Source: Streptococcus anginosus (GTDB lineage Bacteria; Bacillota; Bacilli; Lactobacillales; Streptococcaceae). Taken from it: DNA of 64,000 nucleotides. The stretch is taken from contig NZ_CP012719.1 in NCBI RefSeq assembly GCF_001697145.1, positions 204,501 to 268,500 of the forward strand, in the 5' to 3' direction. This document shows positions 27,033-37,715 of the stretch, one piece after another. A program made the position numbers and the translations under genes. Under the pieces are notes generated by a model. The model saw nothing but the letters and a program-made list of their open reading frames with translations. It ran no database searches and was not told the DNA's origin. Positions within the stretch are counted from its first letter, which is position 1, and every line of letters begins with the position of its first letter.

Positions 27033-27836
27033 ATGGATAAGGATTTACAAAGACGTGTTATTTTTGGCGGAGTGGCACTTGCTATCTTCATTCCAGTTTT
27101 GATGATAGGAGGGGCGCTTCTGCAAATTGGAATGGGGCTTCTAGCCATGTTGGGTGTTCATGAATTGCTGCAAATGAAAGGGCTGAGAAGTACCACGCTA
27201 GAAGGTGTCTTAGCCATGTTGGCAGGTTTTGTGTTGACGATTCCACTCGAAAACTATTTGAAATTTTTGCCGATAGACGGAAATGTTGTGGCCTATAGTT
27301 TAGTTGTTTTTCTTCTATTAGGCTCAACTGTTCTAGGGAAAAATTACAGTTTTGAAGATGCGGCTTATCCAATCGCTGCGAGTTTTTACGTGGGGATTGG
27401 CTTCAATGCTTTGCTAGATGCACGAGTGGCTGGTTTTGACAAAGTGCTCTTAGCCTTGTTTATTGTCTGGGCAACGGATAGCGGAGCTTACTTGATCGGA
27501 CGGAGATATGGCGTACGTCGCTTGGCTCCTCATGTTTCTCCAAATAAAACTATTGAGGGCAGTCTAGGGGGCATTGCTTCAGCAGTCCTTGTAACATTTG
27601 TTTTCATGTTGTTTGATAAAAACGTTGCTGCACCTCATCATATGTTTGTCATGCTTCTTTTCACAGTATTCTTTAGTATTGCAGGACAGTTTGGAGACTT
27701 GGTAGAAAGTGCGATTAAGCGCCATTTTGGAGTCAAAGATTCTGGTAAATTTATACCCGGACATGGTGGTGTGTTAGATCGTTTTGACAGTATGCTGTTT
27801 GTCTTTCCCTTGATGCATTTCTTTGGATTGTTCTAA
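27033..27836 (+). CDS. cdsA: Phosphatidate cytidylyltransferase (CDP-diglyceride synthase)
   Basis: A 267-residue membrane enzyme making CDP-diacylglycerol for phospholipid synthesis. About eight hydrophobic segments are present. The signature is near the C-terminus: SPNKTIEGSLGG and the catalytic DSGKFIPGHGGVLDRFDS. GGAGAATTT precedes the ATG. Operon partner of uppS. In many streptococci rseP follows closely; here a 440-bp gap intervenes. Confidence 0.95.
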   Translation: MDKDLQRRVIFGGVALAIFIPVLMIGGALLQIGMGLLAMLGVHELLQMKGLRSTTLEGVLAMLAGFVLTIPLENYLKFLPIDGNVVAYSLVVFLLLGSTVLGKNYSFEDAAYPIAASFYVGIGFNALLDARVAGFDKVLLALFIVWATDSGAYLIGRRYGVRRLAPHVSPNKTIEGSLGGIASAVLVTFVFMLFDKNVAAPHHMFVMLLFTVFFSIAGQFGDLVESAIKRHFGVKDSGKFIPGHGGVLDRFDSMLFVFPLMHFFGLF

Positions 27837-28277
27837 TGAGAAGGATAAAATGAAGTAGGACAGACTAACGTGATTGTTTTATAGTCACTCACAGAAAAAT
27901 GAAATCTGAGAAGATGACGTAAAGAATCAATATTTCGCAAGAAATTGATTTTGTCATTTCACTTTATGCAGTTGACTAGGGGTTGGTCGTCATACCTTGC
28001 GTAGCAAGGGATTAGAACTGCCACTCAGCAGTGATTGATTGGCACTAAAGTACCTAATCAATTGTGCATGGGAACTCTAAATTGACTAAAGTTAACAGAG
28101 TTTCTCACCACTGCGTTTTGTAGTAAAAATAATATATTGTAAGAGTCTGGGGAACGTTCATCCCAGCCTCTTTGTGAATGAACTTTATAAGGAAATCTTA
28201 AGCCGAGTGAAGTATTCTTGATTTGCTGTGTGCAATTCAGTAAGATGATCGTGTCAGAAAGTAGAAAGGTTGGTGTA
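27837..28277 (+). other. Structured non-coding gap between cdsA and rseP
   Basis: In 441 bp I see no coding frame but several hairpins: ATGAC...GTCAT with an inner AATCAA/TTGATT and a GCAA loop (27911-27960); CCTTGC-GTA-GCAAGG (27995-28009); ACTGC / GCAGT (28017-28032); ATTGATTGG / CCTAATCAAT (28034-28063); and the terminator-like stem at 28142-28173. It may be a small RNA or a structured leader of rseP. Confidence 0.5.
28142..28175 (+). terminator. Terminator-like stem upstream of rseP
   Basis: AGAG-CTGGG / CCCAG-CTCT stem with single-base bulges and a short T tract. It would end an RNA from the cdsA-rseP gap. Confidence 0.5.
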
Positions 28278-29549
28278 ATGCAGTCAGGTATTATAGGAAT
28301 TATCACCTTTATCATTGTTTTTGGAATTATTGTGGTCGTTCATGAGTTTGGACATTTCTATTTTGCGAAAAAATCGGGTATTTTGGTGCGGGAGTTTGCT
28401 ATCGGAATGGGCCCGAAAATTTTTGCTCATATCGGAAAAGACGGTACGGCGTATACCATTCGAATGTTACCGCTGGGTGGCTATGTTCGTATGGCTGGTT
28501 GGGGCGAAGATTCGACCGAGATTAAAACAGGAACACCTGCTAGTTTGACTTTAAATGAAGCAGGTAAGGTCGTCCGAATCAATCTTTCGGGCAAGAAAAT
28601 TGATCAAACCGCTCTACCGATGAATGTGACAGGCTTTGATTTAGAAGACAAGCTGGAAATCACTGGTTTGGTACTAGATGAACAAAAGACCTATGCAGTT
28701 GACCATGATGCAACAATTGTAGAAGAAGACGGTACAGAGGTTCGGATTGCTCCGCTTGATGTGCAGTATCAAAATGCTAGTTTAGGCGGGCGCCTCATTA
28801 CCAACTTTGCAGGACCAATGAATAATTTCATTTTAGGGATTGTAGCTTTTCTGCTGTTGATTTTTATGCAGGGTGGCGTTGCCAATCCCAATACAAATCA
28901 CATTCGCATTTTACAGGGCGGTGCCTTGGCTCAGGCTGGTGTAAAAAACAATGACCAAATTTTAAAAGTTGGTCAAGCAGAAATCAAGAATTGGTCGGAT
29001 TTGACCCAAGCTGTTCAGTCTGAGACGAAAAACAGTAAAGGGCAGTCAGAACTAAATGTGACTGTTAAAAGCGGAAATAAAGTTCAAGAGCTGACAGTTA
29101 AGCCTAAAAAAGAGCAAGGTAGATATTTATTAGGAGTGATGCCGGGCTTGAAATCGGATTTTCCGTCTATGATTGCGGGCGGATTTAGCATGGCTTGGAA
29201 CGCTAGCTTCCGCATCTTTGATGCTTTAAAAAATTTAATTTTCCATCCAGATATCAATAAACTGGGCGGTCCTGTGGCGATTTACAAAGCCAGCAGTGAA
29301 GCAGCTAAAGGTGGAATTGAAAGTGTTATCGCTTTATTAGCTATGCTCTCTCTGAATATCGGCATTTTTAATCTCATTCCTATCCCGGCGCTTGACGGTG
29401 GAAAAATTGTGCTCAATCTGCTTGAAGCCATTCGTCGTAAACCATTAAAGCAGGAAACAGAAACCTATGTCACGTTGGCAGGTGTCGCTGTTATGGTACT
29501 CCTAATGATTGCGGTGACCTGGAATGATATTATGAGAACCTTCTTTTAA
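28278..29549 (+). CDS. rseP: Site-2 zinc metalloprotease RseP/Eep
   Basis: A 423-residue intramembrane protease. The HExxH zinc motif is [13 protein letters not shown] in the first membrane helix. A PDZ domain follows (about 205-290, [19 protein letters not shown]). The second active-site motif is [11 protein letters not shown] (LDG) near the C-terminus. In streptococci and enterococci Eep processes signal peptides of lipoproteins into pheromones and cuts anti-sigma-like proteins. The start is ATG 28278 with AAAGG 8 nt upstream; an upstream in-frame ATG at 28218 has no Shine-Dalgarno. proS follows 37 bp downstream. Confidence 0.94.
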   Translation: MQSGIIGIITFIIVFGIIVVVHEFGHFYFAKKSGILVREFAIGMGPKIFAHIGKDGTAYTIRMLPLGGYVRMAGWGEDSTEIKTGTPASLTLNEAGKVVRINLSGKKIDQTALPMNVTGFDLEDKLEITGLVLDEQKTYAVDHDATIVEEDGTEVRIAPLDVQYQNASLGGRLITNFAGPMNNFILGIVAFLLLIFMQGGVANPNTNHIRILQGGALAQAGVKNNDQILKVGQAEIKNWSDLTQAVQSETKNSKGQSELNVTVKSGNKVQELTVKPKKEQGRYLLGVMPGLKSDFPSMIAGGFSMAWNASFRIFDALKNLIFHPDINKLGGPVAIYKASSEAAKGGIESVIALLAMLSLNIGIFNLIPIPALDGGKIVLNLLEAIRRKPLKQETETYVTLAGVAVMVLLMIAVTWNDIMRTFF

Positions 29550-29574
29550 AAGGTGAATTCTAAATAATAAATAA

Positions 29575-31446
<1,872 letters not shown>

Positions 31447-31480
31447 ATAGGTCTGAAACAAGAACTAAATTATCATTCAA

Positions 31481-31535
31481 AAACAGACAAAATCTTAATT
31501 GGAGATAATCCAAAAGAGATTTTGTCTGTTTTTTT
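31481..31535 (+). terminator. Terminator after proS
   Basis: Perfect 15-bp stem (31481-31495 with 31517-31531; core ACAGACAAAATCT) with an inner TTGGA / TCCAA stem and a T-run. Confidence 0.9.
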
Positions 31536-31709
31536 GAGTTGTCACTTTACGTCGACTTGTTGGTGTGGGACAAAGAACGACTGTTAAGGGAAATGTGTTT
31601 TATTTTTCTTTCATTTTTTACTATTTGAAGATAAAAAATAACTTTTTAGGGCGTCTTCTGAGGAAATCTTTGGAATATTTTATACTAAAAAGTAGAAAAA
31701 GGAGTTGAA

Positions 31710-32348
31710 ATGAGAAAGATAAAAAATATTCTTCAAATGAGTTTGCTAATCGTTCTGACACAGATTACCTTGGTACTGCTAACGACGCCGTTGTCCAAAA
31801 CATTGACCTTTCAGCAGTCAAGTTTTGTATTTTTGTTCATTCTATTTTCTTGTGGCTTGCTTTATTTTCGCTATTTTTCCAGAGAATTAACAGATTTTAA
31901 ATCAGAGATCTTAACGGCTCGTTACTGGCCCCTACTGCGATTATCCTATCTCATGATGGTATTTATCAATGCTATAGGAGCTTATCTGATGATATTGGAG
32001 GGGATGACAGCAGCGTCAGAAGGTCAACAACTGCTCCTGAGCCTGTTTGTCCACTCGTCTCTTTTCTTATTAGGTGTTGATATAGTAGCTCTCGTGCCTG
32101 AGGTGCGGTCATTCATTATTCATTTTTTTGTGTCAAAAGGTCAAGCACGAACGAGTTTTGTGATAGGGAGTTTGTTGTTTATCCTTTTACGAAATCCAGC
32201 TGATTTGACTTGTTTTATTGTTTATACAGGTTTAGGGAGTTTACTTTCTTTCTTGATTTCCAAGCCAACTCTTCGTTTGGAATTTTCCATTTTCAGTCAT
32301 TTGGTGCGCAATAGCTTTTCTCTTCTTTTCTTGATTATTTTTTGGTAA
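31710..32348 (+). CDS. Membrane protein, probably a degenerate CPBP-family (CAAX protease-like) protein
   Basis: A 212-residue protein with about six to seven membrane segments. The C-terminal third follows the layout of CPBP intramembrane proteases: an Arg/Glu helix (PEVRSF), a helix ending FILLR where active enzymes have FxxxH, a Gly-rich helix (YTGLGSLLSF) and a final HLVRN that keeps HxxxN. The EE pair of motif 1 and the motif 2 His are not seen, so proteolytic activity is doubtful. AAAAGGAGTTGAA precedes the ATG. It stands alone between proS and folC. Confidence 0.5.
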   Translation: MRKIKNILQMSLLIVLTQITLVLLTTPLSKTLTFQQSSFVFLFILFSCGLLYFRYFSRELTDFKSEILTARYWPLLRLSYLMMVFINAIGAYLMILEGMTAASEGQQLLLSLFVHSSLFLLGVDIVALVPEVRSFIIHFFVSKGQARTSFVIGSLLFILLRNPADLTCFIVYTGLGSLLSFLISKPTLRLEFSIFSHLVRNSFSLLFLIIFW

Positions 32349-32401
32349 ATTGTTTTGTAGAAATCCCACTTCTATGATAAAATGAGAGCATTATAGATTG
32401 G

Positions 32402-33718
32402 ATGAGAAGAGCAATGATACAAAAAGAAAAACAGTTAGAATGGTTGCAGCAGCACCAAACAAAAGAGCCACATTTGGGCTTAGAAAGAGTGCGACGACTA
32501 TTATCGCTGCGAGGCAATCCTCATTTACAAATATCAGTCATTCATGTGGCAGGTACCAATGGAAAAGGCTCAACGATTGCACATTTACGTCAGCTATTGC
32601 AAGCAAAGAAACTGCGTGTAGGAACGTTTACATCGCCTTATCTTCTTAACTATAATGAGCAAATTGCAATCAATGGTTTGCCTATTTCAGGCGAAGACTT
32701 TTATTCTTTGTTGCAATCTTATCAAGAGTTATTAAAAAAGCAGGCAGATGATACGATATTGCAGGAAATAACAGAGTTTGAGATTATTACGGCATTGGCT
32801 TATGATTATTTCTGCCAGCAAGAGGTAGATGTGGTCATAATGGAAGTAGGTCTGGGTGGTTTATTGGACAGTACCAATGTGTGTCAACCGGTTTTGACAG
32901 CTATTACGACAATCGGACTAGATCACACAGCTATTTTAGGTACGACATTAGAAGACATTGCCAAGCAAAAAGCGGGGATTATCAAGCAAGGTGTGCCAGT
33001 AGTGACAGGGAAGATTTCTTCAGAAGCACTGACAGTTATTCACACTATTGCTCAGCAATGTCAGGCACTCCACATACGATATAAGAAAGATTATCAGGTG
33101 GAGTCTGTGCAAGGCTTAGAAGAGGGAGAAAAATTTCGTTTTTCAAATGCATTTCGACGAAAAGAGGACTATCAAACTGTTCTTTTGGGCGTTCATCAGG
33201 TTGAGAATGCGGGACTGGCAATTGAACTGTGTGATCAATATTGCAGCTTGAAAGGTTTACCATTGTTGAGTGAAAATGAGGTGCGACGGGCATTGAAACG
33301 AACGTATTGGCCTGCTCGCTTGGAGAAAATTTCAAAAGCACCCTTGATCTTGCTGGACGGGGCGCACAATCCTCATGCACTGAAAGCTCTGCTTGCTTCC
33401 CTAGAAAGCCATTTTCCAGATTATCAAAAAACGATTTTATTTACATGTATTCAAACTAAGGCGTTGGATGAAATGCTTGCTTTACTAAAAATGGTTCCCA
33501 CATCTCGCGTACTTTTGACAACTTTTGAGGATTCACGGAGTTTTTCAACAGGAGAAATGCAATGTTTGGCAAAGCGAGAAAAGTTAGCATATGTAGAGTG
33601 GTTGCCTTATTTGGAGCAATACAAAAAAGCCAAGCATGGAGAGAAAGAGCTGCTGCTTATCACAGGCTCCCTCTATTTCCTTGCAGAAGTTAGAAAATAT
33701 CTAATGAGCGATAGGTAA
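32402..33718 (+). CDS. folC: Folylpolyglutamate / dihydrofolate synthase
   Basis: A Mur-ligase-family enzyme that adds glutamate to folates (and in some bacteria to dihydropteroate). Length is 438 residues from ATG 32402, or 434 from ATG 32414; neither has a strong Shine-Dalgarno. The P-loop is HVAGTNGKGSTIAH. The Mur-type segments VIMEVGLGGLLDSTN and LDGAHNPHAL are present. It lies just upstream of the folate riboswitch and folT, a folate-related pair. Confidence 0.93.
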   Translation: MRRAMIQKEKQLEWLQQHQTKEPHLGLERVRRLLSLRGNPHLQISVIHVAGTNGKGSTIAHLRQLLQAKKLRVGTFTSPYLLNYNEQIAINGLPISGEDFYSLLQSYQELLKKQADDTILQEITEFEIITALAYDYFCQQEVDVVIMEVGLGGLLDSTNVCQPVLTAITTIGLDHTAILGTTLEDIAKQKAGIIKQGVPVVTGKISSEALTVIHTIAQQCQALHIRYKKDYQVESVQGLEEGEKFRFSNAFRRKEDYQTVLLGVHQVENAGLAIELCDQYCSLKGLPLLSENEVRRALKRTYWPARLEKISKAPLILLDGAHNPHALKALLASLESHFPDYQKTILFTCIQTKALDEMLALLKMVPTSRVLLTTFEDSRSFSTGEMQCLAKREKLAYVEWLPYLEQYKKAKHGEKELLLITGSLYFLAEVRKYLMSDR

Positions 33719-33771
33719 AAGGAGGTTTTCTAAATAGTTAAAATGTGATAGAATGAAAGAGCAATTTGTTT

Positions 33772-33863
33772 GCACAGAGTAAGTGGTCTGCGTTAAGTGT
33801 GTATGGATGGGATGTTGCCATACAACGAAACATTTGTGCGGTAGGCCATTGCATCCGCTGTCA
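33772..33863 (+). ncRNA. Tetrahydrofolate (THF, folT-type) riboswitch
   Basis: The segment reads GCGTTAAGTGTGTATGGATGG, then GATG-N-GCCATACAACGAA and GGCCATTGCATCCGC, the conserved core of class I THF riboswitches: the GUUAAGUGUGU and GGGAUG blocks, ACAACGAA, and UUGCAUCCGC that forms the pseudoknot side. P1 is ACAG (33774-33777) with CTGT (33858-33861). It precedes a folate-specific ECF transporter gene, its usual partner. Confidence 0.92.
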
Positions 33864-33895
33864 TTTTGACGGCTCCCGAAAGAAAAGGAGCGAAT
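33857..33895 (+). promoter_or_regulatory. Expression platform of the folT riboswitch (Shine-Dalgarno switch)
   Basis: GCTGTCA (33857-33863) can pair with TGACGGC (33867-33873); this breaks P1. Alternatively GCTCC (33872-33876) pairs with GGAGC (33887-33891), hiding the Shine-Dalgarno AAAGGAG. The two helices share bases 33872-33873, so they exclude each other. Confidence 0.7.
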
Positions 33896-34456
33896 ATGAA
33901 AAAAAACTCGCCAAAGTTATCGGTGCAACTATTGGTTGCCCTCGCAATGATTGTGGCTCTTTGTTTTGTCTTAGAGAAGTTTTCAATCTTTGTCATCCCT
34001 CGTTTGCTGAAGCTGAGTCCAGCTTTTATCGGTTATACCCTTATGGGAAGTGTCGCTGGTCCGGTTTTATCTGGTCTGGTTTCTGCCGTATATGATATGA
34101 TTTCCTTTTTCTTTTTGAGTCAGGGGCAACCATTCATTATCTGGTTTACATTGATTGAAGCCTTGCAAGGTATTCTCTATGGTTATTTCTTTTATGGCAA
34201 AGAATTACGATTTGAACGGAAGAAAGACTGGCTTTGGGTGACGCTAGCAACTATCGCTGTTATGGGAGTGGGGACCTTTACTTTAACGCCCTTAGCTCTC
34301 CATTTACAATATGGAGTACCCTTTGTTGCACTATACGCTACTCGGGCATGGTCTGTTTTTGAAATTCCTTTACGAGTAGTTGTGACGATGCTCATTGTTC
34401 CACAGTTGCAACGAATCCCCGAATTACGTAAGTTAATGGGATTAAACAATAAGTAA
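33896..34456 (+). CDS. folT: Folate-specific ECF transporter S component
   Basis: A 186-residue membrane protein with about six hydrophobic segments and the S-component pattern (SPAFIGYTLMGSVAGPVLSGLVSAVYDMISFF; GxxxG-rich). It captures folates and docks on the shared EcfA/A'/T module, whose genes are not in the window. The start is ATG 33896, with GGAG 5 nt upstream inside the riboswitch-controlled hairpin; upstream in-frame starts lie inside the riboswitch. Confidence 0.9.
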   Translation: MKKNSPKLSVQLLVALAMIVALCFVLEKFSIFVIPRLLKLSPAFIGYTLMGSVAGPVLSGLVSAVYDMISFFFLSQGQPFIIWFTLIEALQGILYGYFFYGKELRFERKKDWLWVTLATIAVMGVGTFTLTPLALHLQYGVPFVALYATRAWSVFEIPLRVVVTMLIVPQLQRIPELRKLMGLNNK

Positions 34457-34469
34457 AAAAATGAGAGCA

Positions 34470-34506
34470 GAAAAAGGCTGAGACATCACTGTCCACAGCC
34501 TTTTCA
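34470..34506. terminator. Shared bidirectional terminator of folT and pepA
   Basis: GAAAAAGGCTG / CAGCCTTTTC stem with A-rich and T-rich flanks, lying between convergent genes. Confidence 0.8.
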
Positions 34507-34518
34507 AATATGCACTTT

Positions 34519-35583
34519 TTAATAGTTTTTAATCAAATCAACGGTTGAGCGATCCAATTTCTTAACAAGAGCTTGTAAGAAAGCTTGAGCTTGCAAAAAG
34601 TCGTCCATTGCGTAGAGTGTTTGATGAGAATGAATGTAACGTGCACAAACACCAATAGTTGTAGAAGGCACACCACCGTTTTTGAGATGAGCGGCGCCGG
34701 CATCAGTTCCACCTTTGCCACAGTAGTATTGATACTTGATGCCTGCTTCTTCTGCCGTTGTCAAAAGGAAATCTTTCATATTTGGCAACATGAGGTGACC
34801 TGGGTCAAAGAAACGAATCAGAGTCCCTTCTCCGATAGCTCCTTGATCTCCGTAAATGTCGCCAGCAGGCGAACAGTCTACTGCAAAGAAAACTTCTGGG
34901 TCAAACTTAGTCGTTGAAACATGGGCTCCACGCAAGCCGACTTCTTCTTGGACATTGGCTCCAACATAGAGTTCATTGCCAAGTTTTTGTCCAGCTAGAG
35001 CTTGAACCAGTTCACTCACCATGAGGACACCGTAACGATTGTCCCAAGCTTTTGAGATAACGTTCTTCCCATTAGCTGTGAGAATAGCAGAGCTGTCTGG
35101 TACAATCGTATCGCCTGGACGAATGCTGTAGCTTTCAGCTTCTGCTTTATCAGCAAATCCACCGTCAAAAACAATATCTTCAATCCTTGGTAGACTTGGT
35201 CCACCTGTTCCACGAGTCAAATGTGGAGGAACGGATCCTGAAATGACAGGAATTGCAACTCCAGAGCTAGTAAAAAGTTTAAAGCGTTGGCTGCTAACGA
35301 CGAGTGGATTCCAGCCACCAATTTGCACCACACGAAAAGTTCCGTCGGGTTTGATTTCACTCACCATGAAGCCAACTTCATCCATGTGGGCAGCTACTAA
35401 GACACGCGGTGCATCAACAGTTTCTGAATGTTTCACTCCAAAAATGCCTCCTAAGCCGTCTGTTACGACTTCGTCCACATGAGGAGTCATTTTTTTACGT
35501 AAATAATTGCGAACAGGCGCTTCATGTCCTGAAATGGCAGCAATTTCTGTTACTTCTTTGATTTTTGAAAATAATTCTGACAT
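34519..35583 (-). CDS. pepA: Glutamyl aminopeptidase PepA (M42 family)
   Basis: A 354-residue metallo-aminopeptidase that trims N-terminal Glu/Asp from peptides, used in peptide nutrition by lactic acid bacteria. Metal-binding motifs: VAAHMDEVGF, ISKAWDNRYG, GANVQEEVGLRGA and ARYIHSHQTLYAMDD. The start is ATG 35583 behind AGAAGG; the ATG just upstream (35586) is possible. A longer frame upstream is not supported. It is transcribed towards folT. Confidence 0.93.
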   Translation of the reverse strand: MSELFSKIKEVTEIAAISGHEAPVRNYLRKKMTPHVDEVVTDGLGGIFGVKHSETVDAPRVLVAAHMDEVGFMVSEIKPDGTFRVVQIGGWNPLVVSSQRFKLFTSSGVAIPVISGSVPPHLTRGTGGPSLPRIEDIVFDGGFADKAEAESYSIRPGDTIVPDSSAILTANGKNVISKAWDNRYGVLMVSELVQALAGQKLGNELYVGANVQEEVGLRGAHVSTTKFDPEVFFAVDCSPAGDIYGDQGAIGEGTLIRFFDPGHLMLPNMKDFLLTTAEEAGIKYQYYCGKGGTDAGAAHLKNGGVPSTTIGVCARYIHSHQTLYAMDDFLQAQAFLQALVKKLDRSTVDLIKNY

Positions 35584-35702
35584 CATTAACCTTCTTTCTA
35601 TTCTTATTTTATCATTTTCTATCATAGTTGGGTAGCATTCAAAGATAAAAAACAGTAGTGTTTCGATTTGTCCCAATTTATCTTTTGTGTTAAAATATTG
35701 TC

Positions 35703-35990
35703 ATGAAAGCTAAAAAGATTCTATTAACAACGGCTGCACTTGCAGGAGTAGGGATTGCAGCTTATGCGACTAAAAAAACGTTGGACGAACGAAAAGAAGC
35801 TGAGCAGCGTGAGCAATTAGTTGCTGAAATTCGGGAAAGTTTGTCTGAATGGGGTCCGATTGCCACATTGTATGTGCAATTATACAAGTCAGACGAACAC
35901 CGATTGGTTGGTGGTGTAGTATATGAAGATGATCGCCATATTTCATTTGTGTATGAAAATGGTGAATTGACCTATGAGGAAGAACAATGA
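35703..35990 (+). CDS. DUF4651 family small protein
   Basis: A 95-residue protein with an N-terminal hydrophobic helix (ILLTTAALAGVGIAAYAT), probably a membrane anchor, then a charged segment and a small beta domain (PIATLYVQLY, VGGVVYEDDRHISFVYENGELTYEEE). It matches the streptococcal DUF4651 family, of unknown function. The stop overlaps the thioredoxin start by 4 bp, so the two are coexpressed. Confidence 0.7.
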   Translation: MKAKKILLTTAALAGVGIAAYATKKTLDERKEAEQREQLVAEIRESLSEWGPIATLYVQLYKSDEHRLVGGVVYEDDRHISFVYENGELTYEEEQ

Positions 35991-36304
35991 TTATTCCAGC
36001 AAATATAGAAGAATTGGCATCATTTGTGAAACGCGAAGGAAAGACTGTGTTCTTTTTCACAGCCGAGTGGTGTGGAGACTGTCGTTTTATTAAACCTTTT
36101 TTGCCTGAGATTGAAGCAGAGAATCCTGATTTTACCTTTGTTGAGGTCAATCGTGACGATTATATGGAAGTTGCCAAAAAGTGGGATGTGTATGGTATTC
36201 CTAGCCTAGTAGTCCTAGAAAATGGACAAGAAATTGGCCGTTTTGTTAATCGCGAGCGAAAAACGCAGACGCAAATCAATGAATTTTTAGCCCAATTAAA
36301 CTGA
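35987..36304 (+). CDS. Thioredoxin-family protein
   Basis: A 105-residue thioredoxin fold. The active site is WCGDC (TAEWCGDCRFIKPF), with Gly-Asp between the cysteines in place of Gly-Pro of classic thioredoxin. The cis-Pro loop is YGIPSLVVL. It has no signal peptide, so it is cytoplasmic. The substrate is unknown. It sits in an operon with the DUF4651 gene and ytpR. Confidence 0.85.
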   Translation: MIIPANIEELASFVKREGKTVFFFTAEWCGDCRFIKPFLPEIEAENPDFTFVEVNRDDYMEVAKKWDVYGIPSLVVLENGQEIGRFVNRERKTQTQINEFLAQLN

Positions 36305-36320
36305 AGATATAGGAGAAATA

Positions 36321-36947
36321 ATGATTTTTACATATAATAAAGAGCATGTGGGTGACGTGCTAATGGTGATTGTTGCAGACGATCAAGCTGCTAAGTTAGC
36401 TGCTGAACGCAAGGGCAACGTAGCGCGTGTTTATCGTTTGGACAATGGAGAAACGGTTGCTTGGAATATTTTTCAGATTTCTAATCTTGTTAATATTACC
36501 GAACGCGGTCAAGTCTTTTTGACAGATGAAGAAATTTCAATTCTGAATCAAGAATTGAGCCAAGCAGGTTTTGAACCAGAATTGGTTAATGACCTTGATC
36601 CGAAATTTGTGGTTGGTGAAATTATGGAAATGGTAGCCCATCCAGATAGTGACCACCTTAATATTTGTCAAGTAAAAGTAGCAGCAGATAAAGTGGTTCA
36701 AATCGTAGCAGGTGCGCCTAATGCTAAAGTAGGTCTCAAGACGATTGTGGCGCTTCCGGGTGCTATGATGCCAAAAGGAAACGTGATTTTCCCTGGTGAG
36801 TTGCGTGGAGAAAAGAGTTTTGGCATGATGTGTAGTCCTCGCGAATTGCAGCTGCCAAACGCTCCGCAAAAACGTGGGATTATTGAATTAGCAAGTTCGG
36901 AAGTAGTAGGAACAGCCTTTGATCCAACTAAGCATTGGCAAGAGTAA
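36321..36947 (+). CDS. ytpR: YtpR-family tRNA-binding protein
   Basis: A 208-residue protein with an N-terminal DUF4479-like domain and a C-terminal EMAP/tRNA-binding OB fold (about 95-205: VGEIMEMVAHPDSDHLNICQ, VAGAPNAKVGLKTIVALPGA, KSFGMMCSPRELQLP), like the N-terminal part of PheT. RNA binding is inferred from the fold; the cellular role is unclear. GGAGAAATA precedes the ATG. It is followed by a terminator and the ssbB cin-box. Confidence 0.87.
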   Translation: MIFTYNKEHVGDVLMVIVADDQAAKLAAERKGNVARVYRLDNGETVAWNIFQISNLVNITERGQVFLTDEEISILNQELSQAGFEPELVNDLDPKFVVGEIMEMVAHPDSDHLNICQVKVAADKVVQIVAGAPNAKVGLKTIVALPGAMMPKGNVIFPGELRGEKSFGMMCSPRELQLPNAPQKRGIIELASSEVVGTAFDPTKHWQE

Positions 36948-36963
36948 AATAGAAATTAAGTTT

Positions 36964-36990
36964 TAATCGTGAATTTTCACGATTTTTTTC
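36964..36990 (+). terminator. Terminator after ytpR
   Basis: Perfect ATCGTGAA-TT-TTCACGAT stem and a T-run, ending 9 bp before the ssbB cin-box. Confidence 0.88.
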
Positions 36991-36998
36991 TTTTCTCT

Positions 36999-37006
36999 TA
37001 CGAATA
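36999..37006 (+). promoter_or_regulatory. cin-box (ComX promoter) of ssbB
   Basis: TACGAATA, an exact match to the canonical com-box, 21 bp upstream of the ATG. Confidence 0.92.
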
Positions 37007-37027
37007 AATAGTTAGGAGGAAAACAAA

Positions 37028-37423
37028 ATGTATAATAAAGTAATTTTAATCGGTCGCTTGGTGAATACACCAGAGTTAAACAAAACAGCTAATGATAAAT
37101 CTGTGGCGCGTGCAACACTTGCGGTCAATCGTCGCTACAAAGGACAAAATGGTGAACGAGAAGCAGACTTCGTCAATGTCGTTGTTTGGGGCAAGTTAGC
37201 CGAAACATTGGCAAGTTATGCAAGTAAAGGCAGCTTGATTTCACTAGACGGCGAACTTCGCACTCGCCGCTATGAGAAGGACGGAGTGACGCATTATGTC
37301 ACAGAAGTGCTTTGCAATGGTTTCCAGCTATTAGAAAGCCGTGCACAGCGAGCTCTTCGTGAGAATAATGCAGGTGCAGACTTGGCAGATTTGCTTCTGG
37401 AAGAAGAGGAATTGCCATTTTAA
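37028..37423 (+). CDS. ssbB: Competence-induced single-stranded DNA-binding protein SsbB
   Basis: A 131-residue OB-fold SSB (MYNKVILIGRLVNTPEL, RYKGQNGEREADFVNVVVWGKLAE). It is shorter than SsbA and lacks the long Gly-rich linker, ending in EEEELPF. SsbB protects imported single strands during transformation. A perfect cin-box lies just upstream. The position upstream of the lev locus and groES is as in S. mutans; in pneumococcus ssbB directly precedes groES. Confidence 0.95.
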   Translation: MYNKVILIGRLVNTPELNKTANDKSVARATLAVNRRYKGQNGEREADFVNVVVWGKLAETLASYASKGSLISLDGELRTRRYEKDGVTHYVTEVLCNGFQLLESRAQRALRENNAGADLADLLLEEEELPF

Positions 37424-37432
37424 TAAAGATAA

Positions 37433-37462
37433 GCTAGGCTGGACAACATCCAGTCTATTTGT
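37433..37462 (+). terminator. Hairpin after ssbB
   Basis: TAGGCTGGA / TCCAGTCTA stem, 5-nt loop, weak T tract. Confidence 0.6.
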
Positions 37463-37632
37463 CTCTAGTCAGCGAAAAAATTAGCATTTTATGCTTTCAA
37501 TGATGTATGAATAATATGGGGAAGATAGAAGTCAACAGTCTGAGAATTGCATTTAGTTTTAACTTGAGTTTAAAAACAAGGAAGTTAGGGGGATTTTTCA
37601 AATTTTTTACACTTCTTTTTCTTGGCGAGGTT

Positions 37633-37660
37633 TTGCTTTTTTGTATAAATATAATATAAT
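37633..37660 (+). promoter_or_regulatory. Probable promoter of the lev sensor operon
   Basis: TTGCTT at 37633-37638 and TATAAT at 37655-37660, spacing 16 bp, about 55 bp before the first gene. The 292-bp gap after ssbB shows nothing else I can name. Confidence 0.6.
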
Positions 37661-37715
37661 AAACCTAGATAAAACAGAGTCTTCTGTTTAAGACTGATGT
37701 TGATAAGGAGAAAAA

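Noticed and set aside
27837..28277. CiaR-type csRNA in the cdsA-rseP gap
   Set aside because: No TTTAAG-N5-TTTAAG promoter element and no unpaired AAGGAGGT anti-Shine-Dalgarno segment between stems.
33766..34095. 109-codon plus-strand frame over the folT riboswitch
   Set aside because: It runs through the riboswitch and the folT 5' end in another frame, and is Cys/Arg-rich with no family likeness.
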